A stretch of 64,000 bases of DNA from Bacteroidota bacterium (GCA_018267135.1 JAFDZA010000014.1:310001-374000); one strand, 5' to 3'; shown: positions 26,710-36,236, counted from the first letter of the stretch. Program-made: numbers and translations. Notes: a model not told the origin generated them from the sequence alone.

Positions 26710-26747
26710 GTATGTGATTTATTTTGTTGCAACGATAACGCAAATGC

Positions 26748-26777
26748 CTAAATATATGTTTAAACATCTAAATATAT
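26748..26777. promoter_or_regulatory. Candidate MarR-type operator upstream of yceI
   Basis: The perfect palindrome ATGTTTAAACAT (26756-26767) is overlapped by two direct repeats CTAAATATAT at 26748-26757 and 26768-26777, exactly 20 bp apart, about two helical turns. It lies 47-58 bp upstream of the yceI start, the expected place for a repressor site. The link to the neighbouring marR product is inference. Confidence 0.45.
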
Positions 26778-26840
26778 TTTTATAAGTAATTGACAATCAG
26801 TGTAATATTTTAGTTAATAAATTGTAAATATGGAATGGTC

Positions 26841-27224
26841 TTATTTTACCACCGGTTTTTTACCTGCTTCCCAACTTTGAATGCCACCCTCGAGATTATA
26901 GATCGTAGAAAAACCAAGATTCGATAAAATAGATGAAGCAGACTTACTTCGCACTCCCCCCAAGCAATAGACAAATAGAGGTTTGGATTTATCCAGCTTG
27001 GCCGCTTTCTCTTTAAAATCTTTTTGATGCACATCGAGTTGCTGGGCTCCGGGCAAGTGTCCCTCTTTAAATTCTTCTGCCGTGCGTACATCGAGAATTA
27101 TTTTTTCTTTAGCAAGGGTCATTTTCTTTTCAAATTCATCTGCTTTCAGGGTATTGATTTTTTGTGAAAAAGCGGCTCCGCTGAGTAGGCAGAAAAACAG
27201 AATCAGTACGCTATTATTTTTCAT
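26841..27224 (-). CDS. Exported rhodanese-like domain protein
   Basis: 127 residues with a signal peptide (residues 1-20, AAFSQ). One rhodanese domain: ILDVRTAEEFKEGHLPGA near residue 43 and the active-site loop VYCLGGVRS near 85 with its cysteine, ending GGIQSWEAG. Located in the periplasm. Such single-domain proteins carry sulfane sulfur or act in thiol stress; substrate unknown. Divergent from the lipoprotein gene that follows. Confidence 0.9.
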   Translation of the reverse strand: MKNNSVLILFFCLLSGAAFSQKINTLKADEFEKKMTLAKEKIILDVRTAEEFKEGHLPGAQQLDVHQKDFKEKAAKLDKSKPLFVYCLGGVRSKSASSILSNLGFSTIYNLEGGIQSWEAGKKPVVK

Positions 27225-27290
27225 AACATTATAGTTTATTCTTCAAAGTTCGCTATTTATCTCAAAATGTCTAATCAATTTTTATACAGG

Positions 27291-27327
27291 TTTGATCAAA
27301 TCGGTGCAAACGACTCTTTTATATTTG
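27291..27327 (+). promoter_or_regulatory. Candidate promoter with palindrome, lipoprotein gene
   Basis: TATATTTG at 27320-27327 matches the Bacteroidota -7 consensus TAnnTTTG and lies 25 bp before the ATG at 27352. The nearest TTTG (27291-27294) is 25 bp upstream, slightly long for a -33 element; it is part of the 10-bp palindrome TTTGATCAAA (27291-27300), which may itself be a regulator site shared with the divergent rhodanese gene. Confidence 0.4.
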
Positions 27328-27351
27328 TATTATAAAAATTTGAAAAGAGCT

Positions 27352-27942
27352 ATGATGAAAACCATTTTTAGTATTGCCTTTGCCGGTGTATTCATTGTTT
27401 CCTGCAATCGCGATCGAAAGAAGGAAACCATTTCAGAATATATCAAGTATGTAAGGCGAATGCCGGCCGGCCGCTCTCCGGAGTTGATTACGCTGCAAGA
27501 GGTAAAAGTTATTAAAGGAATGGATTCGCTTCAATGGCTGGTGGCAGATTATTCTAAAGAGCTTAAATCTATTTTACCTGTAGATACGGTTCTCTCCAAC
27601 CTTGCCAAAGATATTTTGTACAACACACAACTATTAAACAAAACAAACCAACGACTGGATTCGTTAGCCATGATAAAAGATAGATTTAAAGGCGATTCAT
27701 TTTTTGAACCGTACAACAAAAGTTTTGTTGAGTTGAAAAATTTTACCGAACAACAATTGCTTGAGCTTAAATACCTACAATATCAATTGAAGAAATACCA
27801 TCAAGACGAGGATGAAATACTGAGTCATCAGATAGATTGTGTGTACAGTCTGAATCAAACAGCTACCGACACAACTAAACGCACCAAGAAACAAACTTTT
27901 TTTCTTTCACCCGACTATAAACGGGTGCAGGCTGTTCATTAA
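27352..27942 (+). CDS. Putative lipoprotein of unknown function
   Basis: 196 residues from the ATG at 27352 (or 195 from 27355). Signal MKTIFSIAFAGVFIVSC with lipobox IVSC. The mature part is charged and largely helical, with likely coiled-coil in the middle (residues ~85-150, rich in K/E/L/Q), and ends FLSPDYKRVQAVH. No known domain. An upstream in-frame ATG (27292) would spoil the lipoprotein signal and precede the predicted promoter. Confidence 0.65.
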   Translation: MMKTIFSIAFAGVFIVSCNRDRKKETISEYIKYVRRMPAGRSPELITLQEVKVIKGMDSLQWLVADYSKELKSILPVDTVLSNLAKDILYNTQLLNKTNQRLDSLAMIKDRFKGDSFFEPYNKSFVELKNFTEQQLLELKYLQYQLKKYHQDEDEILSHQIDCVYSLNQTATDTTKRTKKQTFFLSPDYKRVQAVH

Positions 27943-27959
27943 TTTTTTGCTACATAAAA

Positions 27960-27985
27960 AAATCCGAACCATTCGATCCGGATTT
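27960..27985. terminator. Bidirectional terminator between lipoprotein gene and ilvC
   Basis: AAATCCG (27960-27966) pairs with CGGATTT (27979-27985) across a 12-base loop. A run of A before and T after serve convergent transcripts of the lipoprotein gene (plus) and of ilvC, the last gene of the ilv operon (minus). Confidence 0.7.
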
Positions 27986-28005
27986 CTTTGAATGAGTACT
28001 TTGCC

Positions 28006-29076
28006 TTAGTTGATCATACTGGCTTCTACTTTTTCTTTTTCGGGACGAAGCGCCCGCACGGCAGCCCCTGCTTGCCACAATTCGCTGTTGCGAAGTTCTT
28101 TCAGTTCATCAGCCAGTTTTTCGCGGTAGTCAGGTTGGCTGCACGTATCGATAGTGCGTTTGGCTTCGGCTCCACTGGCTACACTTTCGTATAGTTCTTT
28201 AAAAACAGGTAATGTGGCGGCTTTGAATTTCTTTTTCCAATCTAAGGCTCCGCGTTGCGCGGTAGTAGAACAATTGGCATACATCCAGTCCATTCCGTTT
28301 TCGGCCACGAGAGGCATCAGGCTTTGAGTTAGTTCTTCCACCGTTTCATTGAAGGCTTCGGAAGGCGAGTGACCTTTTGCACGGAGTACTTCGTATTGGG
28401 CTTCAAATATTCCGGCAATAGCTCCCATCAGCGTGCCACGTTCGCCCGTTAAGTCGGAGTAAACTTCTTTCTTGAAATCTGTTTCGAAAAGATACCCTGA
28501 GCCAACGCCAATACCCAACGCGATTACTCTGTCTTTTGCCCGGCCCGTAGCATTTTGAAAAATGGCGTAGCTAGAATTGATTCCTTTGCCTTGCAGGAAC
28601 AGCCTCCGTACAGACGTGCCCGATCCTTTGGGAGCTGCAAGAATAACATCTACATCGGCCGAAGGAACGATTCCGGTTTGTTCTTTAAATGTTACACCGA
28701 AGCCATGCGAAAAATACAATGCTTTTCCTTTCGTAAGATGTTTCTTTACAGAAGGCCAGGTAGCTATTTGTCCGGCATCGGATAACAGAAATTGAATGAT
28801 AGTTCCGCGTTGGGCGGCCTCTTCAATTTCAAAAAGTGTTTCGCCCGGAACCCATCCGTGCTGAATAGCTTTATCCCAGGTTTTGCCGCCTTTGCGCTGG
28901 CCAATAATGACATTGAATCCGTTGTCGCGGAGATTAAGTGCTTGGGCAGGTCCTTGTACGCCATACCCGATGATAGCGATTGTTTCATCTTTTAGAACGC
29001 TCAGCGCTTTTTCCATCGGAAACTCGTCACGTGTTACCACTTCTTCCAGCGTGCCACCAAAATTAATTTTTGCCAT
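28006..29076 (-). CDS. ilvC: Ketol-acid reductoisomerase
   Basis: 356 residues. NAD(P) fold IIGYGVQGPAQALNLRDNG near residue 37, APKGSGTSVRRLF near 150, and the C-terminal Mg/substrate helices (DLTGERGTLMGAIAGIFEAQYE near 210 with the metal-binding Asp and Glu). It converts acetolactate or acetohydroxybutyrate to the dihydroxy acids in valine, leucine and isoleucine synthesis. It is the last gene of ilvEDBNC, 74 bp after ilvN. Confidence 0.96.
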   Translation of the reverse strand: MAKINFGGTLEEVVTRDEFPMEKALSVLKDETIAIIGYGVQGPAQALNLRDNGFNVIIGQRKGGKTWDKAIQHGWVPGETLFEIEEAAQRGTIIQFLLSDAGQIATWPSVKKHLTKGKALYFSHGFGVTFKEQTGIVPSADVDVILAAPKGSGTSVRRLFLQGKGINSSYAIFQNATGRAKDRVIALGIGVGSGYLFETDFKKEVYSDLTGERGTLMGAIAGIFEAQYEVLRAKGHSPSEAFNETVEELTQSLMPLVAENGMDWMYANCSTTAQRGALDWKKKFKAATLPVFKELYESVASGAEAKRTIDTCSQPDYREKLADELKELRNSELWQAGAAVRALRPEKEKVEASMIN

Positions 29077-29150
29077 GTTGTTTCAGTTTATCGTTAAAAT
29101 TTAATAGTTCTTTTTTTGGGGTTATCAGTTTTTAGTAAGTCATTATTTTT

Positions 29151-29441
29151 TTAATCAACATCAACGATCCGCTCGCTTAGTTCGAGATAGGACGCGGAGC
29201 CTTCGTGCACATTTACGTCTTCTATTTCAATTAATTTTTCTAACTGACGTTTACATTTTTCGGCCAGATCGGCCGTGGTGTGCACCAATAAAATAATGCC
29301 GCCTTTACGAAAATCGTTTTCATCTTCAAAGCCCATCAATTTCTTGATGCGCACTCTTCGCCTATTTAAAATATTGACAATTCGGTTGAGTACAGAAAAA
29401 TTATTTTCCGAGGCCAGTTGTATGGTGAAATCTTGTTTCAT
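29151..29441 (-). CDS. ilvN: Acetolactate synthase, small (regulatory) subunit
   Basis: 96 residues, one ACT domain (FTIQLASENNFSVLNRIVNI near the start). It is much shorter than the ~165-residue two-domain IlvH and resembles the single-ACT IlvM/IlvN type. It binds IlvB, raises its activity and usually confers valine or other branched-chain feedback. It starts 6 bp after ilvB, so the two are surely made together. Confidence 0.88.
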   Translation of the reverse strand: MKQDFTIQLASENNFSVLNRIVNILNRRRVRIKKLMGFEDENDFRKGGIILLVHTTADLAEKCKRQLEKLIEIEDVNVHEGSASYLELSERIVDVD

Positions 29442-29447
29442 AAGTGT

Positions 29448-31196
29448 CTATTTTTTTATGGGTTCTTCTAACAGAATTTCGCTTACGGCTGCTCCGGCTG
29501 GCATCATAGGAAACACGTTGTCTTCTTTACCCACCACTACTTCCAGTAAATACGCCCCGGTAGCGTTTAGCATTTCCTCAATAGCCTCATCCAATTCGTT
29601 TCGGTTACTTACTTTACGCGCCTGGATGGAGTAGGCTTCGGCAATTTTGATAAAGTTGGGGTTTTGCATTTCGGTAGCCGAGTAGCGCTTGTGGTGAAAC
29701 AATTGTTGCCACTGCCGTACCATGCCTAAAAAACTATTATTGAGCACCACGATTTTTACCGGAATATTGTATTGCATGATTGTGCCCAGCTCTTGTAGAG
29801 TCATCTGAAACCCGCCATCACCGATAACGGCTACTACCGGTTGATGAGGCGTAGCTAACTTAGCGCCCATGGCGGCCGGCAAGGCAAACCCCATGGTGCC
29901 GGCACCGCCTGAGGTTATGCTGGTTCTCGGTTTTTTGTATTCGTAATAGCGTGACGTGGTCATTTGATGCTGGCCTACATCGGTTACGATAGTAGCTGCT
30001 CCGTGGGTTTGTTCTGATAAGCGGTGAATTACTTCCCCCATTGTTAGCTGCCCTTTCGGATGAAATTCATTTTGAATGATTTTTTCATTTTCAATGTCAT
30101 TCAATGCTTTGAATTGGCTTACCCACAGGTGATGCGTTGCCGGCTGGCAAGCTGATATTAATGCTTGCAGGGCTTCTTTAGCATCGGCATGAATAGCCAC
30201 ATCCGTTGGAATAATTTTATTGATCTCTGCCAAGTCAATATCAATATGGATGATCTTGGCTTGCTTGGCATACTTGCTTACGTTGCCGGTTACACGGTCA
30301 TCAAAGCGCATACCGATGCCGATTAGTACATCGCACTCATTGGTAAGTACATTGGGGCCGTAGTTTCCGTGCATTCCCAAGAAACCTACATAATTGGGGT
30401 GATTCGTAGGTAGGCTGCCCAATCCCAGTAACGTACAGGCTACGGGTATTCCGGTTTTTTCAGAAAAGGTAATCAGTTCAGCCGAGGCACCCGAAAGAAC
30501 AATTCCTTGTCCTGCTAAAATGTACGGCTTCTTGGCAGCATTGATGAGTGCGGCCGCGGCCGCTATATCAGTTTGATTTAAAACCGGCCTGGGTTTGTAA
30601 GTTCTGATACCTTCGCATTTTTTGTAAGCAAATTCATGCAATTCATTTTGGGCATTCTTGGTAATATCGATAAGCACGGGGCCGGGCCTGCCGGTGCGGG
30701 CAATGTAAAATGCTTTGCTGATGGCCGGAGCTATATCTTTTGCTTCAGTTACCTGCACATTCCATTTGGTAACCGGAATAGTCGTATTGATGACATCCAT
30801 TTCCTGAAAAGCATCGGTGCCAAGCAGATGAGAAAAAACCTGACCAGTAATACACACCACGGGGGTAGAGTCAATCAAGGCATCGCCTAAGCCGGTTACT
30901 AAGTTTAGCGCGCCTGGCCCAGAAGTAGCCAGAGCAACGCCTACTTTGCCACTGGCCCGGGCAAACCCTTGGGCCGCATGGATGGAGCCTTGCTCGTGGC
31001 GAACTAAAATATGATTGAGTTTATCGGTGTATGAATAGAGGGCATCATATACCGGCATAATCGCTCCGCCCGGGTAGCCAAAAATCGTTTGCACGCCTTC
31101 TTCAATTAAAGAACGGAGTAAAATTTCTGATCCTGAAATTTTTTGTTGTGCAACTTCAGGTTGTTTAGATTCAGTTTTCGTCAGTAACGCATCCAT
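29448..31196 (-). CDS. ilvB: Acetolactate synthase, large (catalytic) subunit
   Basis: 582 residues. The catalytic Glu lies in [20 protein letters not shown] near residue 64, the FAD/middle domain has [12 protein letters not shown] near 290, and the thiamine-diphosphate motif is [14 protein letters not shown] near 450. It condenses pyruvate (with pyruvate or 2-oxobutyrate), the first shared step of branched-chain synthesis. The first 26 bp overlap the end of ilvD. Confidence 0.96.
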   Translation of the reverse strand: MDALLTKTESKQPEVAQQKISGSEILLRSLIEEGVQTIFGYPGGAIMPVYDALYSYTDKLNHILVRHEQGSIHAAQGFARASGKVGVALATSGPGALNLVTGLGDALIDSTPVVCITGQVFSHLLGTDAFQEMDVINTTIPVTKWNVQVTEAKDIAPAISKAFYIARTGRPGPVLIDITKNAQNELHEFAYKKCEGIRTYKPRPVLNQTDIAAAAALINAAKKPYILAGQGIVLSGASAELITFSEKTGIPVACTLLGLGSLPTNHPNYVGFLGMHGNYGPNVLTNECDVLIGIGMRFDDRVTGNVSKYAKQAKIIHIDIDLAEINKIIPTDVAIHADAKEALQALISACQPATHHLWVSQFKALNDIENEKIIQNEFHPKGQLTMGEVIHRLSEQTHGAATIVTDVGQHQMTTSRYYEYKKPRTSITSGGAGTMGFALPAAMGAKLATPHQPVVAVIGDGGFQMTLQELGTIMQYNIPVKIVVLNNSFLGMVRQWQQLFHHKRYSATEMQNPNFIKIAEAYSIQARKVSNRNELDEAIEEMLNATGAYLLEVVVGKEDNVFPMMPAGAAVSEILLEEPIKK

Positions 31197-32850
31197 CGGC
31201 AGCGGTTTTTACTAGTTTAGCATATTTGAATAAAACCCCATTGCTTACGGGCAGTGAGGGCTGCTTGTAGTGCGACCTGCGGATAGCCAGCACTTTCTCA
31301 TCTACAAGCAAATTCAGTTGGTGTTTTTTTATATCAATCTCAATCCAGTCGCCATCTTCTACGAGGGCGAGCAAGCCGCCATCAAAAGCTTCGGGGGTAA
31401 TGTGGCCTACCACAAATCCATGGGTGCCTCCTGAGAATCGCCCATCGGTAATCAGTGCTACTGATTTGCCCAGGCCCGAGCCCATAATTAATGAAGTGGG
31501 TTTTAACATTTCGGGCATACCCGGGGCACCCTTGGGGCCAACATACCGGATGACGACCACATCGCCTGCTTTTATTTTTCCGGAACGGATTCCATCCGTT
31601 AATTCAAACTCACCATTAAACACACGGGCCGTCCCTTTAAATCGCTCGCCTTCTTTTCCCGTAATCTTAGCTACCGAACCCTTTTCGGCCAGGTTGCCAT
31701 ACAGTATCTGGATGTGCCCGCTTTTTTTAATTGGTTTTTCAATCGGAAAAATCAGATCCTGATTTTCAAAATTGATTTCAGGAATCGCTTGCAGGTTCTC
31801 GGCTACAGTTTTCCCGGTTACGGTCAGGCAATCGCCATGAAGAAATCCTTTGTCGAGAAGATATTTCATAACGAAGGGCGTGCCGCCAATTTTGTGCAGA
31901 TCTTCCATCATGTATTTGCCGCTGGGTTTAAAGTCGGCAATAAGCGGAGTTTTGTCTGACACGCGTTGGAAATCTTCTTGTGTAAGACGAAGGCCTACTG
32001 CTTTGGCCATGGCGATGAGGTGAATAACGGCATTGGTTGATCCGCCCAGCGCCATAACAACGGTAAGAGCATTTTCAAATGCTCTTCCTGTCATAACATC
32101 TTTTGGCTTGATATCTTTTTCTAAAATCACCCACATAGCCCTGGCCGCCTCAATACATTCTTGCGATTTTTCTTTGGTTAGAGCGGGGTTTGAAGACGAG
32201 CCGGGTAAGGCCATACCTAAGGCTTCAATGGCGGAGGCCATGGTGTTAGCGGTGTACATACCTCCACAAGCACCTGCCCCGGGGCAAGCATGTTGTATAA
32301 TGCCTTTATAATCTTCGTCTGAAAGTTGGTTGGCAAGTTTTTCGCCTAAGGCTTCAAAAGCTGAAACGATGTTTAATGATTTTCCTTTCCAATGGCCGGC
32401 TGCTATGGTGCCTCCGTAAACCATAATGGCCGGACGGTTTAACCGGCCCATTGCAATCAGCGCTCCCGGCATATTTTTATCGCATCCCACCACGGCAATC
32501 AATCCATCGTAGTATTGAGCGCCACAAACGGTTTCAATGGAGTCGGCAATTACTTCGCGGCTTACCAGCGAGTAGCGCATGCCTTCGGTGCCGTTGCTCA
32601 TGCCGTCACTCACACCGATTGTGTTGAATACCAACCCAATCATTTCCTGATTCCACACGGCTTGTTTTACTTCATTGGCTAAGGCGTTCAGGTGCATGTT
32701 GCACGAGTTGCCGTCATACCCGGCACTGGCAATGCCTACCTGAGCTTTGCCCATATCACTTTCTTTCAACCCGATGGCATATAGCATGGCTTGGGCGCCC
32801 GGTAGGGTAGAATCTTGTGTTAGCGTGCGGCTATATTTATTAATACTCAT
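31171..32850 (-). CDS. ilvD: Dihydroxy-acid dehydratase
   Basis: 559 residues. Cluster cysteines lie in [18 protein letters not shown] near residue 122 and [19 protein letters not shown] near 193; [10 protein letters not shown] near 473 is also typical. It dehydrates the dihydroxy acids to 2-oxo acids using an iron-sulfur cluster. Position between ilvE and ilvB with a 33-bp gap and a 26-bp overlap respectively shows a single transcript. Confidence 0.96.
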   Translation of the reverse strand: MSINKYSRTLTQDSTLPGAQAMLYAIGLKESDMGKAQVGIASAGYDGNSCNMHLNALANEVKQAVWNQEMIGLVFNTIGVSDGMSNGTEGMRYSLVSREVIADSIETVCGAQYYDGLIAVVGCDKNMPGALIAMGRLNRPAIMVYGGTIAAGHWKGKSLNIVSAFEALGEKLANQLSDEDYKGIIQHACPGAGACGGMYTANTMASAIEALGMALPGSSSNPALTKEKSQECIEAARAMWVILEKDIKPKDVMTGRAFENALTVVMALGGSTNAVIHLIAMAKAVGLRLTQEDFQRVSDKTPLIADFKPSGKYMMEDLHKIGGTPFVMKYLLDKGFLHGDCLTVTGKTVAENLQAIPEINFENQDLIFPIEKPIKKSGHIQILYGNLAEKGSVAKITGKEGERFKGTARVFNGEFELTDGIRSGKIKAGDVVVIRYVGPKGAPGMPEMLKPTSLIMGSGLGKSVALITDGRFSGGTHGFVVGHITPEAFDGGLLALVEDGDWIEIDIKKHQLNLLVDEKVLAIRRSHYKQPSLPVSNGVLFKYAKLVKTAADGCVTDEN

Positions 32851-32883
32851 TTAAAAGATTGGTATAAATATTTTTCTGATTTT

Positions 32884-33774
32884 TTATACGATGACGTAGG
32901 CAAAACTTTTTTCCATTACCATGTTGGTATAGGCTTGTTGCACAATGTAACCCAGCGATGATGGCCAGGGTTTATATACCGGATGCCTTTCGATGGAACC
33001 GATAGCCGAAATTTCTGCGGCTGTTCCGCAAAAGAAGGCACTGTCGGCCTCCAGAACTTCTTCCGGCATAATCCATTTTTCTTTCAGGGGTAATTCCATT
33101 TCGCGGCAAATCTCGATCACCGTTTGGCGTGTAATGCCGGGTAAAATATTTCCTTTAGGCGGAGTATAAAGCACTCCGTTTTTTTCATAAAAGAAATTAG
33201 CGGCCGAGCCCTCGGCAATAAACCCATTAGCATCGAGAATCAAGGCCTCATCAAATCCGCGCTGACGGGCTTCATTGGTAGCCATAATGGAGCTTACATA
33301 ATGCCCGCATACTTTGGCTTCTGCGTTAATGCTTTTAGGATTGGGCCTTTGTATGGAAGAAATACAAACACTTACTTCTTTGCTGGAAAAATATTTTTTC
33401 CAGTTCCAGGCGGTAATCATTAATGAAGATTCGCGGGAGCTGGTGAGTGTCATGTTTTCGCCCGAGATAACCAGCGGCCGGATGTAGGCACTCGAAAAAT
33501 TATTTTTCTCCAGAAGCTGATAGCTTAACTGGGTCAGCTCTTCAAAACTATAATTAAAGGGAATGTTAAGCAGTTTACAACTTTGAATCAGCCGCTCAAA
33601 GTGTTCGTAGGGCTTAAAGATTTTGGTGCCGTGAATGGTTTGATAAGAGCGGATGCCCTCAAACACGCCATGTCCGTAATGAAGTGTTTGTGAAAACAAA
33701 CTTACCGAAGCATCTTTCACTTTGATAAATCGTCCATCTAAAAACACTATTGAGTCTTCGTTATAGTATTCCAT
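32884..33774 (-). CDS. ilvE: Branched-chain amino acid aminotransferase
   Basis: 296 residues from the ATG at 33774 (MEYYNEDSIVFLDGRF); an in-frame ATG at 33819 would run into the terminator stem and does not fit the family start. PLP lysine in AEAKVCGHYVSSIMATNEA near residue 155; FIAEGSAANFF and GNILPGITRQTV follow as in class IV aminotransferases. It makes Val, Leu and Ile from their 2-oxo acids. First structural gene of the operon, preceded by the candidate attenuator. Confidence 0.94.
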   Translation of the reverse strand: MEYYNEDSIVFLDGRFIKVKDASVSLFSQTLHYGHGVFEGIRSYQTIHGTKIFKPYEHFERLIQSCKLLNIPFNYSFEELTQLSYQLLEKNNFSSAYIRPLVISGENMTLTSSRESSLMITAWNWKKYFSSKEVSVCISSIQRPNPKSINAEAKVCGHYVSSIMATNEARQRGFDEALILDANGFIAEGSAANFFYEKNGVLYTPPKGNILPGITRQTVIEICREMELPLKEKWIMPEEVLEADSAFFCGTAAEISAIGSIERHPVYKPWPSSLGYIVQQAYTNMVMEKSFAYVIV

Positions 33775-33817
33775 ATTTTTTAAAACAACTGTTAGTTTGC
33801 GCCTGTCCTTATAAAAC

Positions 33818-33848
33818 AAAACCGCCCCGGGTTATCGAGGCGGTTTTT
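33818..33848 (-). terminator. Candidate ilv attenuator hairpin
   Basis: On the minus strand AAAACCGCC and GGCGGTTTT form a 9-bp stem around a 13-base loop, followed by a T-rich tail (TTTTGTTTTA). It lies 21 bp after the stop of the 27-codon leader ORF and 44 bp before the ilvE ATG. The left arm CGCCTC can instead pair with GAGGTG at the end of the leader ORF (6 bp with one G-U), which would prevent terminator formation. On the plus strand the hairpin also has a T-run, so it may also act there. Confidence 0.65.
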
Positions 33849-33869
33849 GTAGTTCATTATTTACAATAG

Positions 33870-33953
33870 TCACCTCTTCTTCTTTACCCAAAGAATAATC
33901 CCACTGATAATAATGACAGCAGAGATTGGTAAAGTAGTGAGTTGGCTATTCAT
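33870..33953 (-). CDS. Candidate Ile/Val/Leu-rich leader peptide of the ilv operon
   Basis: 27 residues, ATG at 33953, TGA at 33870-33872. It starts MNSQLTTLPISAVIII and ends GIILWVKKKR; 11 of 27 residues are Ile (6), Leu (3) or Val (2), with ATT ATT ATC and ATT ATT CTT runs. A purine-rich GAAAAG lies 8 bp upstream. It sits between a promoter-like pair and an intrinsic hairpin in front of ilvEDBNC, the layout of a ribosome-stalling attenuator. Alternatively it encodes a one-span membrane microprotein, since the same residues make a hydrophobic helix with a basic tail. Confidence 0.55.
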   Translation of the reverse strand: MNSQLTTLPISAVIIISGIILWVKKKR

Positions 33954-33978
33954 TTTTTCTTTTCAAAAAATTGATGTG

Positions 33979-34012
33979 CAATGCTACTAAAAAAAAATAT
34001 ATGTACCACAAA
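33979..34012 (-). promoter_or_regulatory. Candidate ilv promoter
   Basis: On the minus strand TTTG (34012-34009) is followed after 22 bp by TAGCATTG (33986-33979), one base off the Bacteroidota -7 consensus TAnnTTTG. A start about 7 bp on would leave ~20 bp before the leader ORF ATG at 33953. The spacer contains nine T in a row. Confidence 0.35.
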
Positions 34013-34130
34013 CTACTTCAATAAAATTTATTTTTCTGCATGTAAACAATTGTTAGGTAGTTAGTTTAGAAAATTTTTTCCTGATATTCTTATTCGTAGT
34101 TCAGTATTTGTTGCCATCTTGCGGCCATAA

Positions 34131-34174
34131 AGAATCGCCCTGCCTGCATTTTGTCGGCAGGGCGATTCTGTTTT
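34131..34174 (+). terminator. Strong hairpin in the leu operon leader
   Basis: A perfect 14-bp stem, AGAATCGCCCTGCC (34131-34144) with GGCAGGGCGATTCT (34156-34169), 11-base loop, then GTTTT. It ends ~30 bp before the leuC GTG, so it would cut the leu transcript in its leader, as an attenuator would. No convincing leucine-rich leader ORF was found upstream, so its control signal is open. The minus-strand tail is poor. Confidence 0.55.
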
Positions 34175-34203
34175 AAAAAAACGATAACAAACTAACACTT
34201 GTT

Positions 34204-35613
34204 GTGAGTAAACCAAAAACATTATTCGACAAAATATGGGATGCACATATTGTAAAACGTGCTGAGGGATACCCGGATGCATTATTTATAGATAGACATT
34301 TTATACATGAAGTTACCAGCCCACAAGCTTTTGAAGGGCTACGCAAAAGAGGCATCCCTGTTTTTAATACCCAAAGAGTAACCGCTACCGCTGACCATAA
34401 TGTGCCCACCAAAGATCAGCACTTGCCCATCAAAGAAGCACTGAGCCGCCATCAGGTAGAAACACTTAGAAAAAATTGTAAAGAGTTTGGAGTTGATCTG
34501 TATGATCTGGGGCATCCCTTCCAGGGCATTGTGCATATCATCGGGCCCGAACTGGGATTTACATTGCCCGGCATGACCATTGTTTGTGGCGATAGCCATA
34601 CCAGCACACACGGAGCCTTTGGTAATATTGCCTTTGGAATTGGCACGAGCGAAGTAGAACAAGTACTGGCAACACAATGCGTTTTGCAGTACAAACCCAA
34701 AACCATGAAAATAGAAATTAATGGTGTGCTGGGGAAGGGCGTGGTGAGTAAGGATATTATTTTATATATCATTTCAAAAATTTCAGCCAGTGGTGCCACT
34801 GGCTTTTTTGTTGAGTACGCGGGCGATACCATTCGAAATTTATCGATGGAAGCCCGTATGACGATATGCAACATGAGCATTGAGATGGGCGCCCGTGGCG
34901 GATTAATCGCCCCGGATGAAACGACATTTAGCTATATCAAAGGAAAAAAATTTGCCCCTCAGGGTGCCGCTTTTGAGAAAAAGGTAGCCGAATGGAAAAC
35001 ACTTCATACAGATAATGGAGCCGAGTATGACCGGGTACTAATGTTTGATGCAGCCGACATCACTCCGATGATTACGTACGGAACCAATCCCGGCATGGGT
35101 ATGAAAATAACCGACCGCATTCCTGCCGTTGCCGAGTTAAAGGAAATGAGTGAACAAACTTCCTTCAAAAAATCATTGGAATATATGGGGCTTGAGGCCG
35201 GCTCGCAGTTATTGAATAAAAATATTGATTATGTTTTTATAGGAAGTTGTACGAATGCGCGCATAGAAGATTTGCGGCTGGTGGCATCGATGGTGAAAGG
35301 AAAAAAGAAGGCCGCCCATATAGAGGTGTGGGTCATTCCCGGATCGAAACAAGTAGAACTACAAGCCAAGCAGGAAGGGTTAGATAAAATTTTTGAACAG
35401 GCCGGTTTTGAATTGCGCAGCCCCGGTTGCTCGGCCTGTTTGGGTATGAATGAAGATAAAGTGCCTCCCGGAAAATATTGCATCAGTACGTCAAACCGCA
35501 ATTTTGAAGGAAGGCAAGGCCCCAAATCAAGAACCTTTTTGGCCAGCCCGTTAAGTGCGGCTGCCGCTGCCCTTACCGGCAAAGTAACCGATGTGAGAAC
35601 TTTACTAAATTAA
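34204..35613 (+). CDS. leuC: 3-isopropylmalate dehydratase, large subunit
   Basis: 469 residues, GTG start ([16 protein letters not shown] fits the family start). 4Fe-4S cysteines in [13 protein letters not shown] near residue 346 and [12 protein letters not shown] near 407-410; [12 protein letters not shown] near 132 is the aconitase-family substrate loop. With LeuD it isomerises 2- to 3-isopropylmalate. First gene of leuCDBA, divergent from the ilv operon. Confidence 0.96.
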   Translation: MSKPKTLFDKIWDAHIVKRAEGYPDALFIDRHFIHEVTSPQAFEGLRKRGIPVFNTQRVTATADHNVPTKDQHLPIKEALSRHQVETLRKNCKEFGVDLYDLGHPFQGIVHIIGPELGFTLPGMTIVCGDSHTSTHGAFGNIAFGIGTSEVEQVLATQCVLQYKPKTMKIEINGVLGKGVVSKDIILYIISKISASGATGFFVEYAGDTIRNLSMEARMTICNMSIEMGARGGLIAPDETTFSYIKGKKFAPQGAAFEKKVAEWKTLHTDNGAEYDRVLMFDAADITPMITYGTNPGMGMKITDRIPAVAELKEMSEQTSFKKSLEYMGLEAGSQLLNKNIDYVFIGSCTNARIEDLRLVASMVKGKKKAAHIEVWVIPGSKQVELQAKQEGLDKIFEQAGFELRSPGCSACLGMNEDKVPPGKYCISTSNRNFEGRQGPKSRTFLASPLSAAAAALTGKVTDVRTLLN

Positions 35614-35651
35614 CGGACACACTTCACCAACATGGTAAAGAACCCAAGAGT

Positions 35652-36236
35652 ATGAAAGAAAAATTTATTCGATTAGTAAGCCGGGCCGTTCCGCTGCCCA
35701 TTGAAAACATAGATACCGATCAGATTATTCCGGCCCGCTTTTTAAAAGCTACTACCCGCGAAGGTTTTGGCGATAATTTATTTTGTGATTGGCGATACGA
35801 TAGCGACCGTCAACCCATCAAAAATTTTGTGCTGAATGAAACAAAGTATTCAGGAAAAATTTTGATTGCCGGAAAAAACTTTGGTTGTGGCAGCAGCCGC
35901 GAACATGCTGCCTGGGCTATTTACGATTATGGCTTTCGGGTAGTGGTAAGCAGTTTTTTTGCCGATATTTTTAAAAATAATGCTTTGAATAACGGATTAC
36001 TTCCCATTGTGGTATCGGATCATTTTTTAAAGCAACTGATTGAAATTATTTCACAAAATCCGGAAACTGAAATTGCTATTGATTTAGAAAAACAAACCTT
36101 TACCACAGGCTCGCTGGAAGAAAAATTTGAGATTAACGCATATAAGAAAACGTGCTTGATAAATGGCTATGATGACATAGACTACTTGCTGAGTATAAGA
36201 AAAGAAATTAAAGAATTTGATTTAACCCATGCATAA
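35652..36236 (+). CDS. leuD: 3-isopropylmalate dehydratase, small subunit
   Basis: 194 residues. [13 protein letters not shown] near residue 21 and the swivel-domain motif [13 protein letters not shown] near 74 are diagnostic. It completes the LeuCD isomerase. It starts 38 bp after leuC and its end overlaps leuB by 8 bp. Confidence 0.95.
   Translation: MKEKFIRLVSRAVPLPIENIDTDQIIPARFLKATTREGFGDNLFCDWRYDSDRQPIKNFVLNETKYSGKILIAGKNFGCGSSREHAAWAIYDYGFRVVVSSFFADIFKNNALNNGLLPIVVSDHFLKQLIEIISQNPETEIAIDLEKQTFTTGSLEEKFEINAYKKTCLINGYDDIDYLLSIRKEIKEFDLTHA

Noticed and set aside
29275..29634. 119-codon plus-strand ORF across ilvN/ilvB
   Set aside because: Antisense to two certain genes; Ser-rich low-quality translation typical of a shadow frame.
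33981..34064. 27-codon plus-strand ORF as leu leader peptide
   Set aside because: Only two Leu pairs in a polar, Lys/Asn-rich peptide, no promoter match before it and 67 bp to the hairpin; not listed as a gene.
34061..34282. 73-codon minus-strand ORF across the leuC start
   Set aside because: It runs through the 14-bp hairpin and the leuC start region, has no protein-like motif, and is antisense to a certain gene.
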